In this document: in pieces, positions 35,101-52,139 of the stretch
Position numbering within the stretch: position 1 is the first letter of the stretch
How the letters are laid out: every line of letters begins with the position of its first letter
NCBI RefSeq assembly: GCF_051106095.1
Contig: NC_135785.1
Location: 107,308,501 to 107,372,500 of the forward strand
Direction: 5' to 3'
From: Pogona vitticeps
Taxonomy: Eukaryota > Chordata > Lepidosauria > Squamata > Agamidae
DNA: 64,000 nt
Program-made: the position numbers and the translations under genes
The notes under the pieces: model-generated
What the model saw: only the letters and a program-made list of their open reading frames with translations
Told to the model about the DNA's origin: nothing
Databases searched by the model: none

Positions 35101-36130
35101 CACTGTCAGATTAAAAACCACTACAAAGTGCTGTTCTCTTTGCTTTGTCATTGTATGCCTCACTGCAACAGCGCTTTCGAATCAAAGCATCACTGAGGAG
35201 GGGCTGGGTGGGATTTTACCCCATTTAAACCTGAGCACAGCAAACCAAGTTTGGAGAGAAGAGAGGAAGGAAACGTGCATCATCAGTACAACACAGTCGG
35301 TGAAAGAGCCACACTCGCACTGGCAAAGTGATTTTTAAAGGTGCAGGTTGATGACTCAGCAATATCCGTACTAGGACCAAACAAAACGTCTCAGAAGAAT
35401 GTAAAAAGCTCTGGCGCTCTCTGCTATCATCATCCTAGGTCACACACACACAAAAGGGCAGAAAGGGGGGGGGGGGTGTCAGGAAAATAGGCTACGACGT
35501 CTGCCTGTCTCAAGATGGAGATGGCAGATTGAATGTAACTACGTATCAGGCACCTCTAGGCGTTGCAGGTAACCAGGATTTTACCCTGAAGCTGAAGGTG
35601 CTGAAGAATGCAAAAACGTGCAACGCTCTTTGGAGGAACTCTGGTTGCTCCTCACCGAGGTCTTGCCTAAACGAAGTAAAGGCGTCGGGGGGTGGGAGTG
35701 GGTTTCTTCGTGGTTTTCCTCGGGGGGGGGGGGGGGCAAAGCCGCGATCTTTGAAAGGGGGGGTGACCTTTTCTGGCTGAGAACCACTGACCGACTTCTG
35801 GGGTAGTCGAGGCCCGGGGTGGGGTGAAAGAAGCACCGCGCGACCCCCCCCCCCGCCGCAGCCCTCCCGCCAGCCCTGCCTGAGCTTCCTGCAAGGGGGC
35901 GGCGGCGGCGCATTCTCCCCTCGCGACGAAGAGAGGGTTGAAGTTCCCGGCCGGGTACTCACCCTGAGAACAGCTGCCCCGCGATGGTCCGGCGGCCTAC
36001 CTGGCCAGCCGAGCCGAGCCAGGTGCGCCCCCCCGCCTCCGGCACTCCACCTGCGCTCACCTGGAACCGCGGCAGGGCTCCGGGCTGCCTTCCCGCGAGC
36101 TTCAAGCCTTCAAAGCCCGAGGTGGGGGGG
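11145..36130 (-). CDS. SELENOU1: Selenoprotein U1 (PRXL2A/FAM213A-type) gene, whole transcription unit
   Basis: Peroxiredoxin-like 2 family redox protein with a thioredoxin-like fold. The mammalian orthologue PRXL2A (PAMM) uses a CxxC pair. I assembled coding exons 18723-18900, 18197-18288, 16394-16534, 13482-13646 and 11442-11552, with a non-coding first exon ending at 35963. All junctions have GT/AG sites, the phases agree, and the product is 228 residues (about 229 in human). Residues 14-35 form a hydrophobic N-terminal segment. The redox motif at 85-88 is U-F-L-C, with codon 85 a TGA at 18212-18214 (minus). The protein stays collinear with the mammalian one before and after that TGA, so it is read as selenocysteine, not as a stop. 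The 3' UTR has a SECIS-like hairpin and an AATAAA. A CpG island at the 5' end suggests broad expression. I see no other lesion. The outer transcript ends are estimates. Confidence 0.93.
11162..11167 (-). terminator. SELENOU1 polyadenylation signal AATAAA
   Basis: AATAAA on the minus strand, about 53 bases after the SECIS-like hairpin and 275 bases after the stop codon. It is the first such hexamer downstream of the SECIS. Confidence 0.6.
11221..11298 (-). promoter_or_regulatory. SECIS-like element in the SELENOU1 3' UTR
   Basis: About 145 bases past the stop, the minus strand folds as a SECIS. Helix 1 pairs ACTGGA with TCCAGT, with outer CTTTG/CAAAG. Next comes the ATGA quartet strand (11277-11280) facing AGAT (11241-11244). 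Helix 2 pairs GGCTTGGTCT with AGATCTGGCC (ten steps, one U-U mismatch). The apical loop contains AAAA, 13 bases after ATGA. The family is known to use SECIS elements to recode UGA. The folding was done by eye. Confidence 0.85.
11442..11552 (-). CDS. SELENOU1: SELENOU1 last coding exon (residues 193-228 and stop)
   Basis: Acceptor CCATTTTAG|GGTGTT. The peptide starts GVLLEHREKEFGDKVSL and ends QPAENEK before TAG at 11442-11444. The stop is TAG, not TGA, so the internal TGA is the only TGA in the reading frame. Confidence 0.95.
   Translation of the reverse strand, partial: GVLLEHREKEFGDKVSLDAVLDAVKKIKLQPAENEK
12060..12605 (+). mobile_element. LINE 3' fragment (CR1/L2-like)
   Basis: The plus strand encodes KRQLKGDMIDTYKIMQGMDK, then, in another frame, TQRVVSLWNSLPQDVVMASG and LDAFKRGLDRFLEEK, the usual C terminus of this group's ORF2. 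The 3' end is GCTCTTCTTACATTCTTA. Confidence 0.75.
13482..13646 (-). CDS. SELENOU1: SELENOU1 coding exon 4 (residues 138-192)
   Basis: 165 bases, phase 0 at both ends, acceptor TTCTTCAG|AAACAA and donor AAGCAG|GTATTT. The peptide runs from KQFYGPQKRKMLFMGFIR to GEGFVLGGVFVVGPGKQ. This is among the best conserved parts of the PRXL2 family and makes the gene assignment secure. Confidence 0.95.
15588..15740 (+). mobile_element. tRNA-derived SINE fragment
   Basis: GTTGTGTAGTGGTTAGATTG resembles an A box and is followed by a diverged B box; the body resembles the element at 60735-60900. Confidence 0.5.
16394..16534 (-). CDS. SELENOU1: SELENOU1 coding exon 3 (residues 91-137)
   Basis: 141 bases, phase 0 at both ends, acceptor CTTTCAG|GAGGCT and donor AAAAG|GTAACC. 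The peptide includes LDQVGVPLYAVVKE and DFQPYFKGEIFLDEK, close to the mammalian protein. It encodes part of the thioredoxin-like core that follows the active site. Confidence 0.95.
18197..18288 (-). CDS. SELENOU1: SELENOU1 coding exon 2 with in-frame TGA (Sec85)
   Basis: This 92-base exon lies between AGGAG| and GAG|GTAGCT. It encodes residues 60-90: EQRTFRAEELW, then KKNGAVIMTVRRPG, then TGA, then FLCRE. The TGA (18212-18214) sits exactly where mammals have the first Cys of CxxC; the second Cys (88) is kept. Frame and similarity continue without a break on both sides, which is what selenocysteine gives and a pseudogene stop usually does not. Confidence 0.92.
18723..18902 (-). CDS. SELENOU1: SELENOU1 coding exon 1 (residues 1-59)
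   Basis: The acceptor TTCTAG ends at 18903, and the ATG at 18898-18900 follows after two bases. The peptide begins MFSQLDQGNF and contains a hydrophobic stretch (AMWTIGLGAIGAAVTGIIL), then LANTDLFLSQ, which matches the family's N terminus. The donor is GAAG|GTAAGAAA, leaving phase 1. An ATG further upstream in frame lies in intron sequence on the far side of the acceptor and was not chosen. Confidence 0.93.
18940..19012. mobile_element. DNA transposon end, fragment
   Basis: ACTGTATTTTTCTGTTTATA followed by two copies of ATAAGACACCCCC resembles an end of a mariner-type non-autonomous element. No partner end was found. Confidence 0.35.
21498..21761 (+). mobile_element. TA-flanked mariner-type MITE, family 1
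   Basis: The ends CCATGTTTGCCCAAAAATAA and TTATTTTGGGGGAAACAGGG are inverted repeats, with TA on both sides. It is 264 bases, non-coding, and the same family as 27964-28236 in opposite orientation. Confidence 0.7.
22659..22682 (+). repeat. (CTC)n microsatellite
   Basis: Eight CTC units in a row. Confidence 0.9.
24680..25007 (+). mobile_element. Tigger-like MITE
   Basis: Left end CAGTAATACCCCCTTTATCC after TA; right end GGATTCCTACTG. Subterminal GATCAGTATCC and GAGTATCCACTGGGGGCC mirror each other. It is non-coding. Confidence 0.55.
27622..27703. other. Near-perfect hairpin (22-bp perfect arms)
   Basis: Arms at 27633-27654 and 27669-27690 are perfectly complementary (AGTGCTGTGCAGAGCATTCT and on). 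The 14-base loop can add four more pairs, and the flanks add CCC..GGGAA against TTCC..GGG. Size and shape suit a pre-miRNA or a tiny palindromic MITE. Confidence 0.75.
27964..28236 (-). mobile_element. TA-flanked mariner-type MITE, family 1
   Basis: Left end CCCTGTTTTCCCGAAAATAA after TA; right end GGAAAACAA followed by TA. Reversed copy of the element at 21498. Confidence 0.65.
28480..28625. mobile_element. hAT-MITE-like palindromic relic
   Basis: TTACAACTCCCATTATCCAC and a partly complementary right half (TGGGGATAACGGG). Similar CAACTCCCAT palindromes occur at 30292 and 38669. Ends are unclear. Confidence 0.4.
29490..30630 (-). mobile_element. AT-rich probable LINE (L1-like) remnant
   Basis: Long T-rich sequence starting TTTTTCAACATTTTATTAG, similar in texture to the L1 piece at 44932-46084. 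There is no clear coding match. A hAT MITE with an 8-bp duplication is inserted in it. Confidence 0.3.
30292..30427. mobile_element. hAT MITE with 8-bp target duplication
   Basis: Ends CAGTGGTTCTTAACC and GGTTAAGAACCAGTG. TTCTAGGC occurs directly on both sides (30284-30291 and 30428-30435). The body is a palindrome, with AACTGCAACTCCCAGAA facing TTCTGGGAGTTGCAGTC. Confidence 0.88.
30631..30765 (+). mobile_element. Tigger-like element, one end only
   Basis: CAGTGGTGCCTTAAGTTACA after TA, then ATTGGTTCTGGAAGATGGTC and a TTTCCCATAGGAATACATT block typical of this family. The right end was not found. Confidence 0.55.
30850..31520. promoter_or_regulatory. GC-rich island inside SELENOU1 intron 1
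   Basis: A sharply bounded GC- and CpG-rich block. On the plus strand a strong donor (TGCAGG|GTGAGTGTG) lies at about 31228. Long frames exist on both strands but are low-complexity. It could be an alternative promoter, an antisense RNA promoter, or the inside of a repeat. Confidence 0.45.
31813..31995. mobile_element. Palindromic element, 44-bp arms
   Basis: Arms 31813-31856 and 31952-31995 match at 43 of 44 positions (CTAGGTGTTCCTCCCACAAT outward). Further partial copies of the arm lie between them, so the element looks like a nested MITE. Confidence 0.75.
32330..32597 (+). mobile_element. Sauria SINE
   Basis: tRNA-derived head (GGTGGCGCTGCGGGCTAAAC), middle with CATGTGACCACGGAAGATTG, and a BovB-like tail (GAACACGACTGGACAAAAA) ending in ACCTTTACC repeats. 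A stretch present in the copy at 33790 is missing here after TGTCCCAG. Confidence 0.92.
33790..34126 (+). mobile_element. Sauria SINE, full length or nearly so
   Basis: Head GCTGCGGGCTAAACCGCAG, B box region AAGATCGAATCC, middle AAATGCAAGTAGATAAATAG, and tail GTCGAACACGACTGGACAA with three CTTTAC units. Confidence 0.93.
34635..34735. mobile_element. hAT-MITE-like relic
   Basis: CCTCCAGATGTTTCTGAACT on one side and AATGGGAGTTGCAGTCTAAG on the other form a degraded palindrome of the hAT MITE type. Confidence 0.4.
35352..35361 (+). promoter_or_regulatory. Antioxidant response element / MARE-like site
   Basis: TGACTCAGCA, preceded by TGA, is a consensus NRF2-small Maf (ARE) core. It lies about 600 bases inside intron 1 of the selenoprotein gene. 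Motif match only; binding is inferred. Confidence 0.4.
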
Positions 36131-36220
36131 GGGGAGCTCAGGCTGACGAATCAATCCCTGATGAGAGGAGTCGCAGCAGGAGGGTAGAGCCTTCCTCCCG
36201 CGCCCCCTCCTTTCCCTCAG
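35460..36220 (-). promoter_or_regulatory. CpG island promoter of SELENOU1
   Basis: CpG-rich stretch around the non-coding first exon, with several long G or C homopolymers (35464-35478, 35721-35736, 35845-35854 and 36124-36135). No TATA box is evident. It is the only GC-rich island at the 5' end of the gene. Confidence 0.7.
35963..36130 (-). other. SELENOU1: SELENOU1 5' non-coding exon (approximate start)
   Basis: On the minus strand the GC-rich sequence runs into a strong donor, CTCAGG|GTGAGTAC, with the exon's last base at 35963. It lies in the CpG island upstream of a coding exon whose own acceptor (TTCTAG) is only 2 bases before its ATG, so an upstream non-coding exon is required. The transcription start was not located; the upper limit is a guess. 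Confidence 0.65.
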
Positions 36221-38660
36221 GGCTTTGAAAATTATTTGCACTGGTATTGAACTTGATTCCATTGATGGCTATGTTCTGTTTTGGATAGGAGTGCAGTAGT
36301 AAACTTGGACGTGCCGGGGGTCATCATGACCCCCTGCCCTCAGAGGAGAACAACAACAAAAAAAGGTAGGCTGCTTCTTCAATCCGTTTCAAGGATTGAG
36401 GAGCAGATCCTGTATTTTGTGAAGTTGCTGATTCTTAATTGTCGCCTCACGACCAAGTTGCTGTCAAATAATTTGCTTTACAACAGAAGTGGCTTGCAGC
36501 AATATTTTATTCTTGTGAATTGCAGCTATAGTCCCCTGCTATAATTCATGCTTCTTTTGCATACTAGCATCCAGAGATGCTGTCCTTCAGAACACAAGTC
36601 AGAAGACTCAGGTGGCCTTTTAATTTAGCCTAACTTCTCCCTACTCTTCCATTTCTGATAACTGGCCAAGAGGATAAATCATTTGAGTACAGTACAAGAC
36701 TTCATATGTAGCCATATTTTTCCTGTGCAGACAATTCCCAGGATCACGTATGAGGCATTCTAATTTTGAGTAAGGTAACATATCTTATCTCCACCCATAA
36801 CAAGAATGTCTCTCCAACACAAATGTATTGCGGCGATTGCCCCATCACTCTCCCAGAGAATGATTAAAAGCAGAGGAAAAGGAAAGCAATATTTATTTTT
36901 CCTCATCGGTACTGTCATGGTGTGTCAGGCACTAACTTGGCTTGGTATGAGTAATAACATTGCCATGAATCTTAGTTGCTACAGATGTCTACTTTCTTTT
37001 CAGTTTCACAAAGCAAGAAGCACTTTTAATGACACAACTTGCTCCTTTTTTGTATCATGTTCATTCAGGTCTTGTTGTTAAGTAAGCCTCAGCATTACTT
37101 ACTTTTTAGGGGATTAAAGGATTAAAATATCTCAAAAGGCACATCTATTAAATTTTTTTACATCAATCCAACAAAGATTTAGATTACACAATTTCAAATA
37201 AAAAAGGTTTTTGAAAAACTGTAAGATACCTTTTTAAAATTTATACTGTCTTTCAGGCTCTAAAAGGGTGGTTTTGCAGCCACATACAAATAATGAGAGA
37301 AATGAACATAAATAATTAAATCATCAGTTAAATTCTATATATGGTCGAGATCCATATACTGAGAGAACAATAATAGTAAGGCTGATTTCAGTAAAAAAAT
37401 GCATTGCCACAGGAAGTTGGAATGAATGAATAAAGAAATAAATAGGAAGTGGTGAAAACAGATTAAACATGTTCTTGTTGCTATGTGCTAGCACGTCATA
37501 TTTGAGCTATGGCTCAATGAATTAGTGACTGCATGATCCAAAATGCCATATCATTAATAGCCCTGCTCAGCTCTTGCAAACTGCAGGCCATGGCTTCTCT
37601 TATGTAGTCTATCTATCAATCGCTTGTTTGGCCTTCTTTTCCTGTCTTCAACTTTTCCTAGCAAGATAAAAGATACAACCCAGTAAAAATAAGTTTGTCA
37701 TTTTAAGAGCAAGAAGGGAACTAAACATATTCTGAGAAAGAATGCTACAATCTAGTTTCTATTATTGAGTTTCTCTGCTACTGAGAAGGTGTCCTTTCAT
37801 GTATCTATCTTGTATATTTCTAAGTGAAAGAATACGGAACTGGGACTCATTGATGACAGTGCAAAAGAAAGCTCAGGTGGGAAGAACTATCCTTTGGCTA
37901 CCGTGGTTCCAAGGTAGGAGTCTGTAAGTAATAAAGCCACTTCAATTGTGCCCAGAAACAGATCAAAAGCCGGTGCAAGTGGAAAAAAAAAACCAGCCAG
38001 AGCAACCTCCTGTAGAAAGCATTTGATGTCACCCAGGCATGAGTGACATTGGCCAGAACTGCACGATCCAAGATAAACAGGCTGAGTGCACCAGATGAAA
38101 ATGAGCAAAGTCACCCACCCACAGTGACAGCTGCAGTCTTACCCAGCAGGAGGACTCGCAAAAGGCAGACTGGGTGGAATTCAAGGTGCTAGTTATTACC
38201 TTTGAAGTGTACAGACCATGGATTTCAAAATGTGGTGATCAGTATCATACAGAAGAATTAAATAAGCCATTTTAATTGCTGATGAATTGGTAAAATAATT
38301 AAGTCCTGTACATCAACGAGTTTTTATAAAATCCATTTAAATGTAAAAATAGAGGGAAGCATGTGTAACATTCAGTTTGGAGCGATATTTTCACATTTTG
38401 ATCCCAACCGAATTCAAACACAGCCCAGAATTTTATTTCTATCAATGAATCACTGGACTACTCTTCAGTTTGCTATACTATACTGGGAGACTTTCTATAA
38501 CGTTGCAAATTTATTTATTTATTTATACTCTGCCTTCTTACTGTATAAGAAATTCAAAAAGTGGTTTAATTTATGAGGATTCCATCTCATTAAACCATGG
38601 GTTTTAACACATTTCCCTCAAACCTACCTCTTGAGACCAGCTATCAGGCAAGAACAAAGC
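36221..38660. other. Intergenic, no gene recognised
   Basis: AT-rich region upstream of SELENOU1, without a supported exon or well-defined repeat. Confidence 0.55.
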
Positions 38661-38668
38661 CATTAGAG

Positions 38669-38804
38669 CAGTGGTCTCCAACCTTGTGTCTCCAGATGTT
38701 CTTGGACTACAACTCCCAGAAGCTTTCACCATCAACTCTGCTGGCCGGGATTTTTGGGAGCTGAAGTCCAAGAACATCTGGAGGCCCAAGGTTGGGGACC
38801 ACTG
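38669..38804. mobile_element. hAT MITE with 8-bp target duplication
   Basis: Ends CAGTGGTCTCCAACCTTG and CAAGGTTGGGGACCACTG. CATTAGAG is repeated exactly on both sides (38661-38668 and 38805-38812). The body is palindromic. Confidence 0.92.
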
Positions 38805-39129
38805 CATTAGAGAACACTGCCCAAGTGCCAAGATACTTGAAGGAGAGACTATGGATGATGGTGCTGAAAGTTATTGAGATGTTCATCAAAACCAACAGGA
38901 AAGCATTTCATCTATTCGTTTCCCCATCCATCAAGTGACTTAAGTTGTTTCAGTTCTCAAACTAGATTTAAACCTAGATTAGAATGGAACCAAGTAAAGA
39001 AGCCCTGGATTTGCACTGCCACTACTCACTCAAGCACCCTGTTTATAAATAGCAAATAAGACACAGGATTATCCTTAATAGTGAAGCCTAATCATATTAT
39101 CTACCCAAATCACCCGTCATTGCCAGCAG

Positions 39130-39512
39130 GGACGGCTGAGGGGTCTGACGCCGAGAGAGGTTCGGAAGGAAAAAACTAGAAACCGGGCCTTCTCGGCGGT
39201 GGCCCCTCGGCTGTGGAATACCCTACCAACAGAAATTCGGCTGGCACCCTCGCTGGTTGTTTTTAAAAGCCAGTTAAAAACTTGGCTATTTAAGCAGGCC
39301 TTCCCTCCAGTCAGCTAAGTCTTTTTTTTTCTCCTCCTCTTTTCTTATTCTATCCCATCTTGGTACTCTTTTCTTAAATTAATTGCCTTAATTAATATTG
39401 TAATTGTACTTTTACTTTTTTATATATTGATCTATTTTATGCTGTAAGCCACCCCAAGTTGACGTGGTCTAGAGGGGCGGGGTATAAATTTAAGAAATAA
39501 ATTATTACAAAT
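39130..39512 (+). mobile_element. L2-type LINE 3' end
   Basis: Encodes RNRAFSAVAPRLWNTLPTEI and SLVVFKSQLKTWLFKQAF, then a 3' UTR with GTAAGCCACCCCAAGT and GGGGCGGGGTATAAATTTAA and an AAATAA tail. Same group as the piece at 1-985. Confidence 0.8.
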
Positions 39513-40600
39513 GATTATGAATTACTAAACCATGCGTGCACACACACATATATTAAGCAGAGGCCTAATCACTGTCTCTTTAAAAACAGCTATCCCCAAG
39601 GGAAATATTCGTATCGTTGCCACTCATTATAAACTTCTTCTGGCCTTCCCCACAAGCTAGAAGGGGCAAAGATTACACAGAGCATAGGGTAGGCTCAAAC
39701 ATTCAAGCAACTTGTCCATATATATTTTAAAAAGGCAAGGCTGGGTGGTATCATTATTACATGATGGCAGATTCAAACAGACTCACATTTTTAAGGAAAA
39801 TTGAATCATAGGCTATAATACTGAGATTATATTGAAGACCATAGGTTGCATTACTCAAATTATATTGAGGATGGGATAAATAGAGCTTGGGAAAAACAGA
39901 ATATTCACTGAGGAATACTCCAAGGAAAACAGGTATAGATTCAAAGATGCAACCCGAGGTACTTTTTAGAACATTACCACTTAATGAAACTACAGGATGT
40001 ATTTTAGTTAATAGTTATATATTACTTAACTTTTTAAAGCTATTTATTAGTTTCAGTATTTTAGATGGTTTCAAGGATTGCTGATTTTGTTCTGTTTGCC
40101 TTCATTTTATTTCACGAAAACAAGCAAGATACATTATTGAAAAATAAATATCATTATGCTTTAAGAGAAGGTTAGAGTCCACACATTAAAGCAAGAGTAG
40201 CTAGGAGAATCAAGTTCAACATTTCCCTGATGACTTGATATATTATGGAGAATGCTACAATGTGAGTTCTTTACAAGGTCACAGATATTCAGGCACAATC
40301 CATGTCCTTTGTTTTGGATACCTTCATAAAATACAGTTGGGAAAAAGACAATGGTTGAGCCCAGAGAAAAACTCATTGGCTTATATATTAATTACTAATT
40401 TGTCCTACCTCTAATGGCTTTACTCTTAATCCCACAATGGGATTTGTTTTACATATTCCTCTCCCTACACCTCCCTGTGTTCCCAAATGTCTTAGAAGCT
40501 CGTTAGCTTCCCAATAGATTTCGAGGTTGGGGGGCATACAACAGTCTGCCAAGAGATTGCTCCCCTTCTAGTTATCCTGATGGAAACAGTTTTATCAGTA

Positions 40601-40616
40601 AAAAAAAAAAAAAAAA
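40601..40616 (+). repeat. Poly(A) run
   Basis: Sixteen A in a row, possibly the tail of an unrecognised retroposed sequence. Confidence 0.6.
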
Positions 40617-40791
40617 GACTATACCCAATGATTGCAACTCTATTCCTAAGTCTCCTATTCCGGAATTCTGAACCGTACTTCTGAACAAATATTCATTTGG
40701 CTAGGTTGCAAGTAAACTATCAGGCTGAAAATAAAAAGAATGTACAGAATGGAGTGGTTCGAGAATACTGTAGAACTAATGTCATTTACAG

Positions 40792-41128
40792 CAGTGGTCC
40801 CCAAACCTTTTCTGAGTCATGGACTGGTGGGAGGTGGAGTCTGTTCATAGGGGGCACCCCCTGCAGTCGTGGGTGGATGGGGTGTGCTTATGGAGGGGAG
40901 GGGAGCACTTGCATGCATGCACGAAACATGCTTGTGCGCATGCATGAAGGTGCAGGGCATGCTTTCAGAGGGGTGGAGCGTGCTCACAGGTGGGCAGGGC
41001 ACCCATGCGTGTGGGTGGCAGGCCGTGCGTGGGGGTATGTGCGGGGGGGGGAGATCTGTCTCCGCGGCCCGGTCCTGCCATGGCCATGAACCAGCACCAG
41101 GCCACTGATCGGGGGTTGGGGACCCTTT
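40792..41128. mobile_element. hAT-type element, GC-rich body
   Basis: Left end CAGTGGTCCCCAAACC; right end GGTTGGGGACC. Flanks ATTTACAG and ATTTAGAC may be a decayed 8-bp duplication. The body is G-rich with ATGCATGC-type runs. Related to 52140-52401. Confidence 0.6.
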
Positions 41129-41415
41129 ATTTAGACAATTCAGCAACATGGATCCCTTTACAAAAATTCTACTTTAAGGGACAGTATTTTCTACTTTAAA
41201 AACTAATAGAAACACAATCTAGCAATGTAGAACACTGTCTCAGGTTAGGCCACAGGCTAGTGGATCTCCAGGGATCCCTGAACATACTGGGACTCAACTA
41301 GGGGCCTTGTGTATGCAAATCATATGCTCTACCAAGGACACATAGACCCTCTATAACAAGTCAAAGTCAGGAATGAAAAATACGGAATAAAACTGAAATC
41401 TTTACAACTATAGTG

Positions 41416-41421
41416 TTTATT
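41416..41421 (-). terminator. EXOSC3 polyadenylation signal AATAAA
   Basis: First AATAAA on the minus strand, 100 bases after the stop codon, giving a short 3' UTR. Confidence 0.6.
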
Positions 41422-41521
41422 ATCTAAAATATACAAAAATGAAAAAATAAAATCATATTTGTATCCCATTACTTTGAAATAAAATAGAAAATAGAAAAAG
41501 TCAGACCCCACCCCCACACCA

Positions 41522-49672
<8,151 letters not shown>

Positions 49673-49870
49673 GATTGAAGAGGCGACCCAACTTCCGTGG
49701 GAGGCGAACCCAATGCGCTTGCGCAGAAACAGACGTCTTCCCTTCCCCCCAGAGTTTTTCTATGGTAACGGCTGTCTCCAGGTGACCATAGAGGCCAGGT
49801 TGCTAGAGCAGCACTGTCGTCTTGGCCTCGTGGAATCCCTGAAGTCAGTTGTATAAGCATGACCAGCCAT

Positions 49871-51028
49871 GTGAGCGAGGCGCAACTACTATATCTGTAC
49901 TCTGAGTGCGTCTGGATTGTGCCGCGGCCAGCGTGAAAGTCGGATGATTGCAGGCGATAGAGAGAGGGATGTTAGTGAAGATGTACTCTTCAGATGTCTC
50001 CATAGAAGGGATGTTATCGACTTTGAGTAAACGATTTGATCAAATTTGTTGAGAGGCAAAGCTACTGTTTTTGGAGCCCGAAGACAGAACGTAGATAGAA
50101 TATTTGGCATTGCAAGTATCCTGCCTCTTTTAAGAGGATGCTTTTCGTTAGCACTATCCAAATAAAGAGGTTACCTATTTCGGCAGTTAAAAGTTTAAGC
50201 GATTGTTTTAACATAATTCCCTTCCAATATTGTAATTGTTATGCTTTTCTGTACCTATAATGAGTATACAGCATATTGCAAATGAAACCTGAATAGAGTG
50301 TTGCACTACTGGGGCGGTATATAAATCTACGAAAGAAAGAAATAGAAATAAACTTCAGAGTATATTTACCTTCATATGTCAGGATGGCATATTTCAGTTA
50401 CCAGAATTTGTTTCCTAAGATGCACAGAAATGCACCTACAAGTTACCCACTCTATGACACTTGTCCCCTGAACTATTGTTATCAATCACATCCAGTTTCA
50501 GCTGTTCACCATGTATTGAAGGAGAACAGCTGCCACTACCTGGGACAAAATGTATCCCATGAAGTTTGCTTTTTTGTCTTGGCTTATGTAATGGCCCTGT
50601 GCTTGGGTGGGCCATGGTGCTGAGAACCAAGTGTTTTCATCACAATTGTAGTCATGCAATCCACTTTAAACTTCAAGATGGGTGGCCCAGAATGTCTTGA
50701 GCACTGTATGCTGCTTATTCTCCCTTCTGTGTATACGAATATAAACAAAAGCAATTGAAAAGGAATTCAGGAATCCCTAATTACTTGTCATGAGGGAAGA
50801 GGCAATTTTAACCATCCCTCCTTCCTTCCCAAAGTAATGACTGTAGGTTACCACTCTGTATAAACAAGTCTTGAAAATGTTTCTCTCTCCTTCCCCCTTT
50901 ATTTAAGGCTACAAGTGGGAGGATTTAAAATTGTGGTGGTGCAAATGTGAATAATTGCATTATGTAGTAACAACTTCCTCCTTGGATACTACTTTCTAAT
51001 CTGCAATATAATAAGGCCCAGATTGTAG
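49871..51028. other. Upstream of EXOSC3, no gene recognised
   Basis: No plus-strand exon can be supported despite the CpG-rich promoter next to it. A GGGGCGGTATATAAATCTAC with a GAAA-type tail near 50309-50350 may be another L2-type end. Confidence 0.5.
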
Positions 51029-51366
51029 GTAAGGTACTGTAAAGGTTCCCCTTGACCAGTCATGTCTGACTCTAGGACACGGTGCTCATCCCCGTTTCCA
51101 AGCTGTAGAGCTAGCGTTTGTCCGAGGACAGTTCCATGGTCATGTGACCAGCACAACTAGACACAGAACGCTGTTACATTCCCACCAAGGTGGTACCTAT
51201 TTATCTACTTGCATTTGCATGCTTTTGAATTGCTAGGTTGGCAGGAGCTGGGACAAGCGACGGGAACTCACCCTGTTGCTTGAATTTGATCTTATGACTG
51301 CTGGTCTTCTGACCTTGCAGCACAGAGGCTTCTGCGGTTTAACCCGCAGCGCCACCATGTCCCTTT
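51029..51366 (-). mobile_element. Sauria SINE
   Basis: Reverse orientation: BovB-like tail GTAAAGGTTCCCCTTGACC first, then CATGGTCATGTGACCAGC, and the tRNA-like head GGTTTAACCCGCAGCGCCAC at the right end. Confidence 0.93.
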
Positions 51367-52139
51367 TAGATTGTAGGGGCAGTCAATAAAGTGTCTCTCT
51401 CCTGCTGCCTGAAGCCTTCTTAACAGACTGAAAAATTCCACAACCTGACTTAAAACAATGTGATTCCTGGAAGGAGTCAGAGTAGCTCTTGGTGAAAAGC
51501 AAAGTAACTGGGTTCCTGCAGATTTTCAATTCCTTTCTGAGTAAGCATAACAAGGTTTATGCAGCCAGGCCCTACATAGAAACAATAAAAGCAATTGACC
51601 AAATACTAGTGACTTTGCAGTGGTTCCCTAAAATGACCACACAACGTCTTTTGTGGAAATGCTTCCTCAGTAAGATTTCTCCATTGGTGCAAATTTCATT
51701 GCAGATTGCACAGTTTCATTTATGCACATTTGCCCTGCAAATGTCGTGCAACGGGGGTGGGGGTGGGAGACATTTGAACTTAAGAGCTCTTGACACCACC
51801 ACCAAGGGAAAAAAGAAATGAAGTTGTTTGTGGTTCCCCCCCCACAGAGGATCTTACAAATGAGACCTCATCCAAGTTAAGTTGGCTGTGATGAAAGGGA
51901 TCTCTTGACTCCTGTTTGTGTGGTGTGGTGAGCAAGGCAGATATAGCTCCCAGGCAGATAGGTTCCAAACCAGGGGAAAGGCGAGGCAGTGGGAGCAGGT
52001 ACTGAAGTACTCACCAAAGTAGACGATCAGGGCAGGGTGATCTAAAGCAACAGTCCAATATCAGTGCACTTTAAAAAAAGCGAAAGTAAAGATTTCTTCT
52101 AAATTTTATGCTATAAAACACAATTCATGTCCTTTGAAA

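Larger units (their letters stand above)
18903..35962 (-). other. SELENOU1 intron 1 (17 kb)
   Basis: No coding exon was recognised. It holds mariner-type MITEs (21498, 24680, 27964), a hairpin at 27622, an AT-rich probable LINE remnant (29490-30630) with a hAT insertion, a Tigger-like end at 30631, a GC island at 30850, a palindrome at 31813 and two Sauria SINEs. Confidence 0.75.

Noticed and set aside
35546-35962. 138-codon minus-strand frame in the SELENOU1 CpG island
   Set aside because: It is built from poly-G/C tracts, ends at the donor side, and has no initiation context or similarity.
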